A model generated the notes under the pieces. The model was not told the DNA's origin. It worked only from the letters and a program-made list of their open reading frames with translations, and did not search any database. A stretch of DNA of 64,000 bases from Protula sp. h YS-2021 (Eukaryota > Annelida > Polychaeta > Sabellida > Serpulidae): positions 76,619,275 to 76,683,274 of the forward strand of contig OX457026.1 of NCBI GenBank assembly GCA_949752745.1. The letters run 5' to 3'. Every line of letters starts with the position of its first letter. Position 1 is the stretch's first letter. The position numbers were made by a program, and so were the translations under genes. Below, piece by piece: positions 10,012-18,395 of this stretch.

Positions 10012-10019
10012 TATAAATA
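10012..10019 (+). promoter_or_regulatory. TATA box for DNA polymerase gene
   Basis: TATAAATA lies 30 bp inside the inner TIR boundary and 66 bp before the PolB ATG. An initiator-like TCAGTTT sits at 10048-10054. It is the strongest core-promoter match upstream of PolB. Confidence 0.6.
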
Positions 10020-10077
10020 GGATGAGTGAGACCTACATTTCATCATATCAGTTTAAGCAATTGACGTGACAACAACA

Positions 10078-13000
10078 ATGGCATCTAATTCAGACACATC
10101 AGTCGTCTGTCATGATTGTAATGTAACATTTCCATCTCTGGAATTGTTCGTAGCACATACATGCAAACCAGCTAAGATGAAACGTGCTAATGAAGAGCTT
10201 GTTGAGATGATTGAAGCCAAGAGACGAAAGACGGTACAAGATGGTGTTATCAGACCTCATCCAGTCCTCTGCTGTGAATGCATTAAAATATTTCCATCTA
10301 TGGATGCATTTGAGGCACATGCATGCATACCAGCTGAGATGGAAAATGCGTCTCATGAAGAACATGTTTCACAGAAAGAAAAAACAGGGCAAGTAGGGAG
10401 AGGTAGAAGGGTTAGTCTGGGAGAAAACGCACAGGAAAGACGATTTGAGTCTGAGGATGGATCGGATTTACTGCTTGAAATGCGACAACAAGAGAACCGT
10501 ATCAAGACACATTTGTTGGAGACCTTAAACTATGGAATGAAGTGGTACATTGTCGTTCATGCACGTTTCAAGAAACTGACAGCGAATGCTGAAGGTGTTA
10601 TGGTAGAACAAGTGGATAATTCATTTATCAGCAGTCCAACATATACAGCATACAACCCAGCAGATATTGAGCAGGACTTGCCAGACGCCTATAAAGAATT
10701 GTTTACTAAGTTTGATGAACATGAGCGACAAGGCTCTGGCTGGGTATTGGATAACATACTGTACATTGAAGTACATACAGCTACGTCAACGCCACTGGAT
10801 GCGAGTAGTTTTATTCCACTACCGAAGAAAGTGAAGAAAACAAATGGTGTGATAAACATTAAGAATGATGACAACAAGTGTTTCTTATGGTCAGTATTGG
10901 CATACCTTCACCCTCATGACAGAAATGCAAATCGCGTGAATAATTACAAGCCATTTGAGAAGGAATTAAAGGTAGAGGGTATGGCATTTCCGACACCGAT
11001 TACAGACATTCCAAAGTTTGAAAAGGAGAATGATGTGTCCATTAACGTGTTTGGATATGAACAAGATGTAGTTGTTCCAATACAACTGAGTCGAAACACC
11101 AGTGCGAGAGAAATCAACTTGCTTTTGATTAGCGATGACAAGAAAAGGCATTACTGCCTCATCAAGAATTTCAGCAGACTTATGTCTTATCGATCAAAGC
11201 ATAATGGTGCAGCTTTTTATTGTTTCAACTGTCTTCACGGGTTTATGCGACAAGAGCTTTTAGATGAGCATCGTGAAGTGTGTGGCAAGCATGGCGCGCA
11301 ACGTTTATCATTTCCCAAGGAACCCTTCATCAAGTTCAAGAATGTGGCTAAACAACAACGAGCACCGTTTGTGATTTATGCAGACTTTGAATGTTTCACG
11401 CAAAAGCATGAAGGAGACAAGTATCAACATCATCGTCCAAACAGCTTTGCCTATGTGGTTGTGAGCCAGTACAACACACGTGCACCAGTCGTGTATCGAG
11501 GAGACAATGCCGTAAAGGTCTTTTTAGACCATATGTTGAATGAACGTGATCGTATTGTACGTGGTTTAGAGCGGCCAAAGGGAATGGTTATGACTTCCGA
11601 AGACAAAGAGAATTTTAAGAACGCTGTTGATTGCTACATTTGTCATGAACCTCTAGGAGCAGATCGTGTGAGAGATCATGACCATATCAATGGTAAATAT
11701 CGCGGAGCTGCACATAGTGAATGCAACTTACAATTCCGACTTAGAAAGGATAAGCAGGGGGATAAAGATTCTTTTATCATTCCTGTGTTTTTCCACAATT
11801 TGCGAGGTTATGACAGTCACCTTATCATGGAGGAAATTGGGAAATTCAAAGATGAAACGATTACAGTCATTCCCAACACCATTGAGAAATATATTGCATT
11901 CACCATGAGCAATCTGAAATTTACAGACAGCTTTCAGTTCATGAGTACCTCCCTACAGAAGTTGGTATCCAACCTTGCAGCAGAAGGGAAAGATAACTTC
12001 TACAACATGACCTCTCACATTCACGATAGTAACCAGCAAGATTTGCTGCTGAGAAAGGGAGTGTACCCCTACGATTACGTGGACGAGCCATCCAAGTTTG
12101 CTGAAACACAGCTACCATCAAAGGACAAGTTTTATAGTCAGCTTAGCGAAGAGGACATTAGCGATGAGGATTATGCACATGCGCAGAAGGTGTGGGATAC
12201 ATTCAACTGTACAACATTTGGTGAATACCACGACCTGTACCTGAAATCAGATGTGTTATTACTAGCTGACGTGTTTGAAAACTTTCGTCAAGTATGTCTC
12301 AACACGTATGAATTGGATCCCGCTCATTACTATACAGCACCAGGACTGTCGTGGGATGCAATGTTAAAAGCGACAAAGGTGAAGTTGGAATTGATCAATG
12401 ACATTGACATGTACCAAATGGTTGAGCAAGGCATACGTGGAGGAATATCCGTGATCACACACAAGTATGCGAAAGCAAATAATCCCTACGTAGCAGAATA
12501 CAATTCTGAGATACCAAACAACTACCTGATGTACCTCGACGCAAACAACTTGTATGGCTGGGCCATGTCACAAAGCATGCCACAAAGAGGATTTATGTGG
12601 GTGAGCGAGCCAGAATCCATTGACTTCATGGATGTGGATGAAGATGATGACATTGGATTCATTTTGGAAGTGGATTTAGAATATCCAAATTCAATCCATA
12701 ATCGTCATAATTACTACCCAGTGGCTCCAGAACGGAAATGTGTCAAATTTGGAGAATTGTCAGAGTACAGTCAGAAGCTACTGGAAGATCTAAGCATGAA
12801 AGGCAAACCCAGTGAAAAGCTCATTCCTAACTTGTCTGACAAGAAGAAATATGTACTTCATTACAGGAATTTACAACAGTACGTCTCACTGGGGTTGAAA
12901 GTCACTAAAGTACATCGCGCCATCATGTTTGAACAGAGCAAATGGTTGGCAAAATACATTACCTTGAACACGGAAAAGAGAAAATTGGCCAAGAACCCAT

Positions 13001-13785
13001 TTGAGAAAGACTTCTTCAAACTGATGAACAACTCAGTGTTTGGCAAAACCATGGAAAATGTGAGAAAGCGAATCAATGTTGAACTTGTTCACAAGGAAAA
13101 GCGGTTCAAGAAACTTGTAGCCAAACCTTCTTTCCACAAATTCAAAATTTTCAACGAAGATTTGACCGCGGTACATTTGCGCAAAGTGGATTTGCTTCTG
13201 GATAAACCCATTCAAGTTGGTTTCACCATTCTCGACCTCAGCAAAGTGCTTATGTTCAACTTTCATTACAACTACATCATGGCCAAGTATCCCAATGCCA
13301 AGTTATTGTTCAGCGACACCGACAGTCTATGTTACGACATAGAAACGGAAGATATCTACAAGGATATGCAGCAGGATGCTGACCTGTTCGACACAAGTGA
13401 CTATCCACCGGATCATTTCCTACATTCCAACGTGAACAAAAAAGTGCTCGGGAAAATGAAGGATGAGACGGCAGGCGTCCCTATTGAAGAGTTTGTTGGA
13501 CTCAGACCGAAAATGTACAGTTTATTGTGTGGTGGGAAAGAAAAACGTACGGCCAAAGGCATCACTCGCGCGTGTCAAAGACGCATTAACCATGTGCAGT
13601 ATAGAGACAGTTTGTTTAAGAAAACTCAAACGATGGCTACAGGACACATTATCCGAAGTCATAGTCACCAGCTTTTCTCGGAGAAGTTGAGGAAAGTAGC
13701 CCTCTCCCCATATGACGACAAGCGATATGTGATGAGTGATGGCTATTCCACTTTAGCGCATGGACATTACAAGGCTGTGGTATAA
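10078..13785 (+). CDS. POLB: Polinton protein-primed DNA polymerase B
   Basis: 1,235 residues from the ATG at 10078; an in-frame GTG 12 bp upstream is not a plausible eukaryotic start. Order: two C2HC-type zinc-finger-like units (about 11-29, 66-83); a region with DNKCFLWSV (Cys about 268) and RHYCLIKNF (His about 358) common in Polinton polymerases; a third Cys/His finger (about 382-402); exonuclease motif I YADFECF (about 436-438); an endonuclease-VII/HNH-like insert CYIC...RDHDH...CNL (about 519-549); ExoII HNLRGYDSH; ExoIII YLKSDVLLLAD; polymerase motif A YLDANNLYGW (Asp about 821), motif B KLMNNSVFGK, motif C FSDTDS (about 1078-1083) and a KMYSL/KGI block. All catalytic residues are present. 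It should copy the element by protein priming. Confidence 0.97.
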   Translation: MASNSDTSVVCHDCNVTFPSLELFVAHTCKPAKMKRANEELVEMIEAKRRKTVQDGVIRPHPVLCCECIKIFPSMDAFEAHACIPAEMENASHEEHVSQKEKTGQVGRGRRVSLGENAQERRFESEDGSDLLLEMRQQENRIKTHLLETLNYGMKWYIVVHARFKKLTANAEGVMVEQVDNSFISSPTYTAYNPADIEQDLPDAYKELFTKFDEHERQGSGWVLDNILYIEVHTATSTPLDASSFIPLPKKVKKTNGVINIKNDDNKCFLWSVLAYLHPHDRNANRVNNYKPFEKELKVEGMAFPTPITDIPKFEKENDVSINVFGYEQDVVVPIQLSRNTSAREINLLLISDDKKRHYCLIKNFSRLMSYRSKHNGAAFYCFNCLHGFMRQELLDEHREVCGKHGAQRLSFPKEPFIKFKNVAKQQRAPFVIYADFECFTQKHEGDKYQHHRPNSFAYVVVSQYNTRAPVVYRGDNAVKVFLDHMLNERDRIVRGLERPKGMVMTSEDKENFKNAVDCYICHEPLGADRVRDHDHINGKYRGAAHSECNLQFRLRKDKQGDKDSFIIPVFFHNLRGYDSHLIMEEIGKFKDETITVIPNTIEKYIAFTMSNLKFTDSFQFMSTSLQKLVSNLAAEGKDNFYNMTSHIHDSNQQDLLLRKGVYPYDYVDEPSKFAETQLPSKDKFYSQLSEEDISDEDYAHAQKVWDTFNCTTFGEYHDLYLKSDVLLLADVFENFRQVCLNTYELDPAHYYTAPGLSWDAMLKATKVKLELINDIDMYQMVEQGIRGGISVITHKYAKANNPYVAEYNSEIPNNYLMYLDANNLYGWAMSQSMPQRGFMWVSEPESIDFMDVDEDDDIGFILEVDLEYPNSIHNRHNYYPVAPERKCVKFGELSEYSQKLLEDLSMKGKPSEKLIPNLSDKKKYVLHYRNLQQYVSLGLKVTKVHRAIMFEQSKWLAKYITLNTEKRKLAKNPFEKDFFKLMNNSVFGKTMENVRKRINVELVHKEKRFKKLVAKPSFHKFKIFNEDLTAVHLRKVDLLLDKPIQVGFTILDLSKVLMFNFHYNYIMAKYPNAKLLFSDTDSLCYDIETEDIYKDMQQDADLFDTSDYPPDHFLHSNVNKKVLGKMKDETAGVPIEEFVGLRPKMYSLLCGGKEKRTAKGITRACQRRINHVQYRDSLFKKTQTMATGHIIRSHSHQLFSEKLRKVALSPYDDKRYVMSDGYSTLAHGHYKAVV

Positions 13786-13788
13786 AAG
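13781..13788 (+). promoter_or_regulatory. TATA box overlapping the PolB stop codon
   Basis: TATAAAAG includes the TAA stop of PolB (13783-13785) and lies 62 bp before the ATG of the PC4-like gene. Similar ATAAAA motifs precede the next two genes at about 14165-14171 (48 bp upstream) and 14580-14585 (59 bp upstream), suggesting each gene has its own promoter. Confidence 0.55.
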
Positions 13789-13842
13789 GGGGAGGTCCTC
13801 CAACGGAAGAGTTATTTGAGGTGTGAACATTGAAGTGTTAAC

Positions 13843-14199
13843 ATGGAACGTGAAAGTCGTAAGAGATCTACAACTGATATGGATACTCTTGCAGATGCAG
13901 TTAAAGACTTAAAAGTGAAAAATCCTACCACTACCATCAAGAAATTGAAAGTGGAGACAGCACCAACACCACAGTCGTGGGATGGAATGCTTTCTCTAGG
14001 AAATGGAAAGTATATCAAGATTATGAAACAAAGCAATGAAGGAGTGGTAAACATTCGCAAGTACCTGAGAGATGAGGGGACTGGAAAAAACCGTCCAACG
14101 AAAAAGGGAATCTTGCTGACAATACCTGAATGGAAAATGTTGAAGAAGCAGGTGAAAGAAGTGGATAAAAGGCTTCGCAGACAAGAAGACGACTCATAA
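13843..14199 (+). CDS. PC4/Sub1-like single-stranded DNA-binding protein
   Basis: 118 residues. A charged, Lys-rich N-terminal half (1-40) precedes a domain at about 46-108: LGNGKYIKIM, then VVNIRKYLRDEG, a basic GKNRPTKKGILLTIPEWKML turn and a C-terminal helix. This matches the layout of the transcriptional coactivator PC4 domain (K-Y-IxI strand, IDIREY-like strand, KPGRKGISL-like turn, W-containing helix), a dimeric ssDNA-binding fold. The assignment is by motif pattern only. In a protein-primed replicon, displaced single strands need coating, so a replication SSB role is attractive (inference); late transcription is the alternative. Its own TATA box overlaps the PolB stop. Confidence 0.75.
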   Translation: MERESRKRSTTDMDTLADAVKDLKVKNPTTTIKKLKVETAPTPQSWDGMLSLGNGKYIKIMKQSNEGVVNIRKYLRDEGTGKNRPTKKGILLTIPEWKMLKKQVKEVDKRLRRQEDDS

Positions 14200-14211
14200 C
14201 AAGGTAAAAAC

Positions 14212-14583
14212 ATGAATGCACTCATGCTGAACCGTGGTGCTTACCTTACTGTAAATGATAGGAATGAAGTGATACTAGGTTCTCAGACAAGTTATCATCG
14301 GTTTAAACCTGAAGTGTGGAAAGACTTTAAAAACATACCACTTGAACATTGGTTTAAACGTAGACTTGAAAATAAAGTGGAAGTGACGGTGGCTGAATAT
14401 GATTCTAACATACGTGTAGAAATCTGTAGAAATCTTTTACAGGATTATCCAGAGGATTATAAGGGAGTTGTGCCAGATACACCATATACAGATTTGATCA
14501 TCTTTGATATCAAGAACTGGCGCGCAGTCTTACGATTCCTAGAAGTGATACAACATCCACTCTTCACCATCTTGCGAGCATAA
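14212..14583 (+). CDS. Small Polinton protein, diverged PC4-like fold
   Basis: 123 residues starting MNALMLNRGAYLTVND. No firm family hit. It has the same two-part layout as its downstream neighbours: an N-terminal segment ending in a W-helix (FKPEVWKDFKN), then EVTVAEYDSNIRVEI and a closing strand-helix IIFDIKNWRAVLRFLEVI. That last block resembles the LxxxEWxxLLxxI end of the PC4 domain. It sits 12 bp after the PC4-like gene. The 40 bp after its stop resemble the 3' end of that gene, pointing to tandem duplication. Function is unknown. Confidence 0.65.
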   Translation: MNALMLNRGAYLTVNDRNEVILGSQTSYHRFKPEVWKDFKNIPLEHWFKRRLENKVEVTVAEYDSNIRVEICRNLLQDYPEDYKGVVPDTPYTDLIIFDIKNWRAVLRFLEVIQHPLFTILRA

Positions 14584-14625
14584 AAACGTCTTTGCAGACA
14601 AGGAGACAGCTCATAGTTCATCTGA
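14584..14625 (+). pseudogene. Relic of the 3' end of the PC4-like gene
   Basis: TTTGCAGACAAGGAGACAGC then TCATAG at 14590-14616 closely matches TTCGCAGACAAGAAGACGAC then TCATAA at 14173-14199, the last codons of the PC4-like gene. It lies between two small paralogues, as expected if a gene-plus-tail unit had been duplicated. Confidence 0.5.
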
Positions 14626-14637
14626 CTGTTGAACGAG

Positions 14638-14979
14638 ATGGAAGACTTTTTATCGGAATATGAACCCATTACGCATGGATTCTCATATCTGAGAAACGTA
14701 TATGATGACATCGTGCTAAAACATTTTGGAAAGTATATCATTCTATCAACTGACGAACAATCTGTGTTGAAAGACCATCTAGAGAAGCTGAGGATACCTG
14801 GCTTTCTCCTGAAACTCTCAGAGGATTTAGAAGTGCGTGTGACTGAGAACTATTTAGACGTGTTTGTACGATTTCGCCAATATGACGAGCTTACAAAATG
14901 CTACGACTACATCACCCTCAACACAGTGGAATGGCACGCTCTGTTACAAGCATTGGATTGGAAAGAACCTGACGCTTGA
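14638..14979 (+). CDS. Small Polinton protein, two-part PC4-like paralogue
   Basis: 113 residues from the ATG at 14638; an upstream in-frame TTG is not used. The N-terminal part (about 18-50) ends GKYIILSTDEQSVLKDHLEK. The C-terminal part is FLLKLSEDLEVRV, YLDVFVRFRQYDEL, then YDYITLNTVEWHALLQAL. The final strand-plus-Trp-helix matches the end of the PC4 domain and the same region of the proteins at 14882-15262 and 22041-22661. ATAAAA 59 bp upstream may be its TATA box. Function unknown; nucleic-acid binding is inferred. Confidence 0.65.
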   Translation: MEDFLSEYEPITHGFSYLRNVYDDIVLKHFGKYIILSTDEQSVLKDHLEKLRIPGFLLKLSEDLEVRVTENYLDVFVRFRQYDELTKCYDYITLNTVEWHALLQALDWKEPDA

Positions 14980-15262
14980 ATTCAAAGAGGAAGGAGTGCA
15001 ACTCATGCGAGGCACCAAGTCCATTGAACTGACGCATCCCATGTGTGTTATGGTGATGAACATTGACATGAATGATCATGGATATGAACTGAAACTGTCT
15101 GAACATGAAGATGTTAAAATAATAAAGTTTGGTAGTGGACAGTGTTATGCTAGTTTTCATAGCATTTACAAACGTGAATGTAATGTCTATGATACATATA
15201 TTAATTTAGATTGGTATGAATGGCATGTGTTTATTGATGTATTGAATGTATTTGTAAAATAA
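14882..15262 (+). CDS. Small Polinton protein, PC4-like paralogue; start uncertain
   Basis: The recognisable protein begins around 14964 (LTLEFKEEGVQLMRG) and ends YINLDWYEWHVFIDVLNVFVK at 15262. It has the same two-part layout as the protein at 22041-22661. The frame is +1 relative to the preceding gene. The ATG at 14882 would encode the start inside the neighbour's conserved domain; the ATG at 15004 would remove the first strand. Either a one-base shift has separated one long protein into two, or the genes overlap, or a short leader is spliced on. AATAAA at 15258-15263 overlaps the stop and another is at 15309-15314. Confidence 0.55.
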   Translation: MTSLQNATTTSPSTQWNGTLCYKHWIGKNLTLEFKEEGVQLMRGTKSIELTHPMCVMVMNIDMNDHGYELKLSEHEDVKIIKFGSGQCYASFHSIYKRECNVYDTYINLDWYEWHVFIDVLNVFVK

Positions 15263-15308
15263 AAATTCAATGTGAAATAATTGTTGAAATGTAAATAATG
15301 TATAACAC

Positions 15309-15347
15309 AATAAACAAAGAATGTTGTATAAAACTGTCTTGTTTATT
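15309..15347. terminator. Convergent poly(A) signals
   Basis: AATAAA on the plus strand at 15309-15314 serves the plus-strand genes. TTTATT at 15342-15347 gives AATAAA on the minus strand for the minus-strand cluster. They lie in the 151-bp gap between the two converging gene sets. Confidence 0.7.
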
Positions 15348-15413
15348 TACAATATTCATAATACAATTCACAATTACCAATAACTTAACTAATACAACTT
15401 AACTAATACAACA

Positions 15414-15851
15414 TCAATAAAATAATGGTTTATAATGTCTATATACAAAATCCTTTACAACAAAATCACCATCACTTCTTCTTAATACATCAATGATTTC
15501 AAAAGGACTATGTCCTCGAGCTCTTTGAATTATATAATACACACAATAAAATCCACATGTAGAGGATATTGGTGTTTGTAATGGAACTGAATTATAAATG
15601 AAATTAAACTTTAAAAACTTATTCAAACGACTGTCTATAGGTAAAAGTCCATAAGAGTCAAAATATTCTGCAGGGTCTTCGTCATAATATACTGCCACCC
15701 AATGCTCTCCTGGCTCATCATGATCGTCTGTGTTGATGACATAGGCACCGCGTTGTAAAGATGGTAACTGGTCCATGGCAAACACACCTTGAAACAAGTC
15801 TTTTGTCGTGGCATCATGGGATAGGATGGCTTCTATCTGCTTCGTGTTCAT
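15414..15851 (-). CDS. PRO: Adenain-like (C5/Ulp1-type) cysteine protease
   Basis: 145 residues, short and compact as usual for Polinton proteases. The catalytic set is visible: His50 in GEHWVAVYY, acidic Asp65 in EYFDSYG, oxyanion Gln92 in LQTPISSTCG and nucleophile Cys99 in STCGFYC. The order H-D-Q-C is that of the adenovirus protease and Ulp1 families. By analogy it processes virion proteins during maturation. Its ATG overlaps the stop of the major capsid gene in an ATGA (4 bp). It is the last gene of the minus-strand cluster, followed by a poly(A) signal. Confidence 0.93.
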   Translation of the reverse strand: MNTKQIEAILSHDATTKDLFQGVFAMDQLPSLQRGAYVINTDDHDEPGEHWVAVYYDEDPAEYFDSYGLLPIDSRLNKFLKFNFIYNSVPLQTPISSTCGFYCVYYIIQRARGHSPFEIIDVLRRSDGDFVVKDFVYRHYKPLFY

Positions 15852-17221
15852 GACTGGTAGTCGAATTGAATGCTACGATTTGCACTTATTTCAACAATGT
15901 TATCAAATTCAGCATACACTATAACATTGACTGTATTTTGCAAGGCACCAGCAAAATTCATTTCTAGTCTCAAATTCCCATGTTTGATAAGGGCATAATG
16001 ATCCGCACCATCATAATCAGGTGTTAAGTCAAAAGAAAATAAAGAATAACCTCTAGGCCAATCTTCCCGTTTTATAATCGAACTTTTCTCACCATCCAGT
16101 CTATCAAAAGATTTGTAAAGTGTTTCAAAAGCATCAAGATATTTGCCTTGATTTATATCAAGCTTGAGAGGTTTTGATAGGACTGGTTCACCATCAGAGT
16201 AAAGCTGCATAAAGTTAAGATTGAAATGTTCAAAATTGTATGGATTTCTCAATACTGTTCCAGCAAAGGATTCATTATGAACCATTCCAATGACAATACG
16301 TTTTGGTAATTGGCCTAAAAAGATGCTATCTTTCACAAAAGATTGAAATCCAGTTGGAATAGCTAAAACTTTACATTCTTTTCTAGTAACAATAAACTTA
16401 GCAGGACTTTTCATCAACGCATCTGCATGTCCCAACTGAATACCTGGACTAACCCTCACTTTGCGAATGGTTAAAAACGCTTCTCTCACTTCTACTTTAA
16501 AACCATTATTTGCAGCCATTAATACATATTCATCTTTTTGTCTATGTAAACGTAATTTCATACTAACACCATTGGGAAGATAACGATCCTGCTCAAACAA
16601 ATCTACCCTTATACCACCTGTAAGCATAAACTCACGGCTTAGACGTGTATGCAAATAGCGATTATGTAAACCATTATTTCCTGTTTCAGCTATATCACCA
16701 CCTTCAATATTTACATGAAAACCTGATACATATCTTTCATGATTAGGTCTTTTCACCTGATGAGTATTCATTGACCCGGCAGTATCTTTATAGATGAGAC
16801 GCATAGAGCGCTCAGAATTGAGACTTTCTTCCGAGTCATGAATGAGATGAGATATGATGCTGGTATAACCATGAGTATTGTTACTATGTGATACCAATCG
16901 ATCATTTAGAAATAATTCAATATTAGACCATAACCCATTAAACAAATCATTGATACATGACACGTTATCATCTACACCACACGCTTCTCCATCAACCTTT
17001 ACAATGCGACATACAATATGGAGTTTACTGTTCTTTAAATCTAGATATTCTTCGGTACTCGCAGGAATGTAGAATTCTATTGGAGCACCTTCTCTAATAG
17101 TAGTTAGTGGTTGATAGTCTACATTATAGCTTTTTTCTACAGCAGTTTGCGTTGGTGGTATGTGAAACCATTCTAATGGAGAAAGACTACATTCACAAGA
17201 ATGATTATGAATTAAAGACAT
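15848..17221 (-). CDS. MCP: Major capsid protein, double jelly-roll type
   Basis: 457 residues. By position, size and sequence character it is the Polinton major capsid protein (called PY in the older literature): YNVDYQPLTTIREGAPIEFYIP near the start, strand-rich blocks such as KLHIVCRIVKVDG and LWSNIELFLNDRLV, a central VDLFEQDRYLPNGVSMKLRLHR, and a C-terminal LRLEMNFAGALQNTVNVIVY. Published structure predictions for the family give two jelly-roll folds forming hexon-like trimers. The frame is uninterrupted. It overlaps the protease by 4 bp and starts 2 bp after the stop of the small basic protein gene. Confidence 0.88.
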   Translation of the reverse strand: MSLIHNHSCECSLSPLEWFHIPPTQTAVEKSYNVDYQPLTTIREGAPIEFYIPASTEEYLDLKNSKLHIVCRIVKVDGEACGVDDNVSCINDLFNGLWSNIELFLNDRLVSHSNNTHGYTSIISHLIHDSEESLNSERSMRLIYKDTAGSMNTHQVKRPNHERYVSGFHVNIEGGDIAETGNNGLHNRYLHTRLSREFMLTGGIRVDLFEQDRYLPNGVSMKLRLHRQKDEYVLMAANNGFKVEVREAFLTIRKVRVSPGIQLGHADALMKSPAKFIVTRKECKVLAIPTGFQSFVKDSIFLGQLPKRIVIGMVHNESFAGTVLRNPYNFEHFNLNFMQLYSDGEPVLSKPLKLDINQGKYLDAFETLYKSFDRLDGEKSSIIKREDWPRGYSLFSFDLTPDYDGADHYALIKHGNLRLEMNFAGALQNTVNVIVYAEFDNIVEISANRSIQFDYQS

Positions 17222-17223
17222 GA

Positions 17224-17580
17224 TTAAAAAATATCTTTCTTATATTTTGTTGATGTTATCCGTTTAGCTGCCTTTCGCCTTCTGACAGGTTTTGCTGGTT
17301 TCGCTCTCTTTTGTCCTCCTAACTCATCACCAAACATACGTTGTGCTACTCGACCTGTAACATCTTTCGCGACATCTTTTGCAGCCTTTTTAAGATGTGG
17401 TGCAACGATTTTAGCCCCTGCCTTAAGCAGTGGAATAGCTTTTCGAGCCAATGATCCCAGTATTGAACCAATACCATCTCCATATTGTATTCGCGCTCCT
17501 TTAAATCCTGGTAATTCTCCACCCACTTGACGAAGAAAATGGTTGCGATAAATAGATGGATTGTGTGTGTATGCTTTCAT
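17224..17580 (-). CDS. Small basic virion protein, adenovirus pVI/pX-like
   Basis: 118 residues. QVGGELPGFKGARIQYGDGI is followed by GSILGSLARKAIPLLKAGAK, an amphipathic/hydrophobic stretch, then an Ala/Lys-rich helix and a very basic tail (KRAKPAKPVRRRKAAKR). This layout recurs between capsid genes in Polintons and adintovirus-like elements, where it has been compared with adenovirus membrane-active and core proteins. A role in membrane entry or DNA condensation is inference. The gene sits between major and minor capsid genes, with a 2-bp gap on one side and a 4-bp ATGA overlap on the other. Confidence 0.7.
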   Translation of the reverse strand: MKAYTHNPSIYRNHFLRQVGGELPGFKGARIQYGDGIGSILGSLARKAIPLLKAGAKIVAPHLKKAAKDVAKDVTGRVAQRMFGDELGGQKRAKPAKPVRRRKAAKRITSTKYKKDIF

Positions 17581-18341
17581 AATGCTTTTGGTCGAAAATG
17601 AAGTTTACAGATCACCTTCCCAGTTTGAAATGGAACATTATGGTCTGTGTCATCCTTAATATTCATTTCTATCACATCAAATTTGGATGTGTTTACAGGA
17701 ACATAATGAGGTTCTCCATAAGTTTTCATGATAATGTCTCCATCATGTCCTTGTATTGCAACAGAACGTAGCAAAGGAACATAATAATCACCAACAACTT
17801 GTGGCTCACAAATACTACAATACACATAAAGTGTATAAAACCCCTGTTTCACATCAGCTTTATATTCAGCTGTACACGTTTCAGTATACCATTGATTTGG
17901 GATAAATCCTAAAATCTCAGCTAATCCAGTGGAGAATGACACTTCAAAGCCATATTTTAGATATAGAAAAACGCGTCGTCTAATTTTATCATACTTTATC
18001 CGAATACCTTCTTTAAGGTCATCTTTCATAGAATTAGTTGCTTCTTCATTGACTGCATGACATATTTCTTGTATGGATCTGTAGTAACCATAAGGAATAT
18101 TGATTGTGTCAAGAACAATATTATTCAGTGGTTGTTGTCGATACTGAATAGAATAGTCCATTCCATGTCTCATGGTTGTCCATGTATGTGGATATTGAAT
18201 TTCAGCTAAAGCCACTTCATATTTTCCGTTCAGATAGATGGTTCGAGGCATATGAATTTGATAATTCGAAGTCTTGTTGTTGGGATAATAGTTCATACTA
18301 GCATTGCTGGGTAAAGTAATGTAAAAACTTGTTGACTCCAT
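17577..18341 (-). CDS. mCP: Minor capsid (penton-like) protein, single jelly-roll type
   Basis: 254 residues. The N-terminus has the family signature: FYITLPSNASMNYYPNNKTS, then YQIHMPRTIYLNGKYEVALAEIQYPHTW. In Polintons (PX in older nomenclature) this protein is predicted to form the pentameric vertices of the capsid. The length is usual (about 250). ATG at 18341 has GCC before it; GTATATACA lies about 40-50 bp upstream and may be a weak TATA box. Its stop overlaps the next gene by 4 bp. Confidence 0.88.
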   Translation of the reverse strand: MESTSFYITLPSNASMNYYPNNKTSNYQIHMPRTIYLNGKYEVALAEIQYPHTWTTMRHGMDYSIQYRQQPLNNIVLDTINIPYGYYRSIQEICHAVNEEATNSMKDDLKEGIRIKYDKIRRRVFLYLKYGFEVSFSTGLAEILGFIPNQWYTETCTAEYKADVKQGFYTLYVYCSICEPQVVGDYYVPLLRSVAIQGHDGDIIMKTYGEPHYVPVNTSKFDVIEMNIKDDTDHNVPFQTGKVICKLHFRPKAL

Positions 18342-18395
18342 GGCAGCTAAATCGTTTATGTGATGTAGATAGACTAGATGTGTATATACATTACT

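Noticed and set aside
10066..10077. Upstream GTG as start of the polymerase
   Set aside because: Non-ATG; the ATG at 10078 follows four codons later and lies properly downstream of a TATA box.
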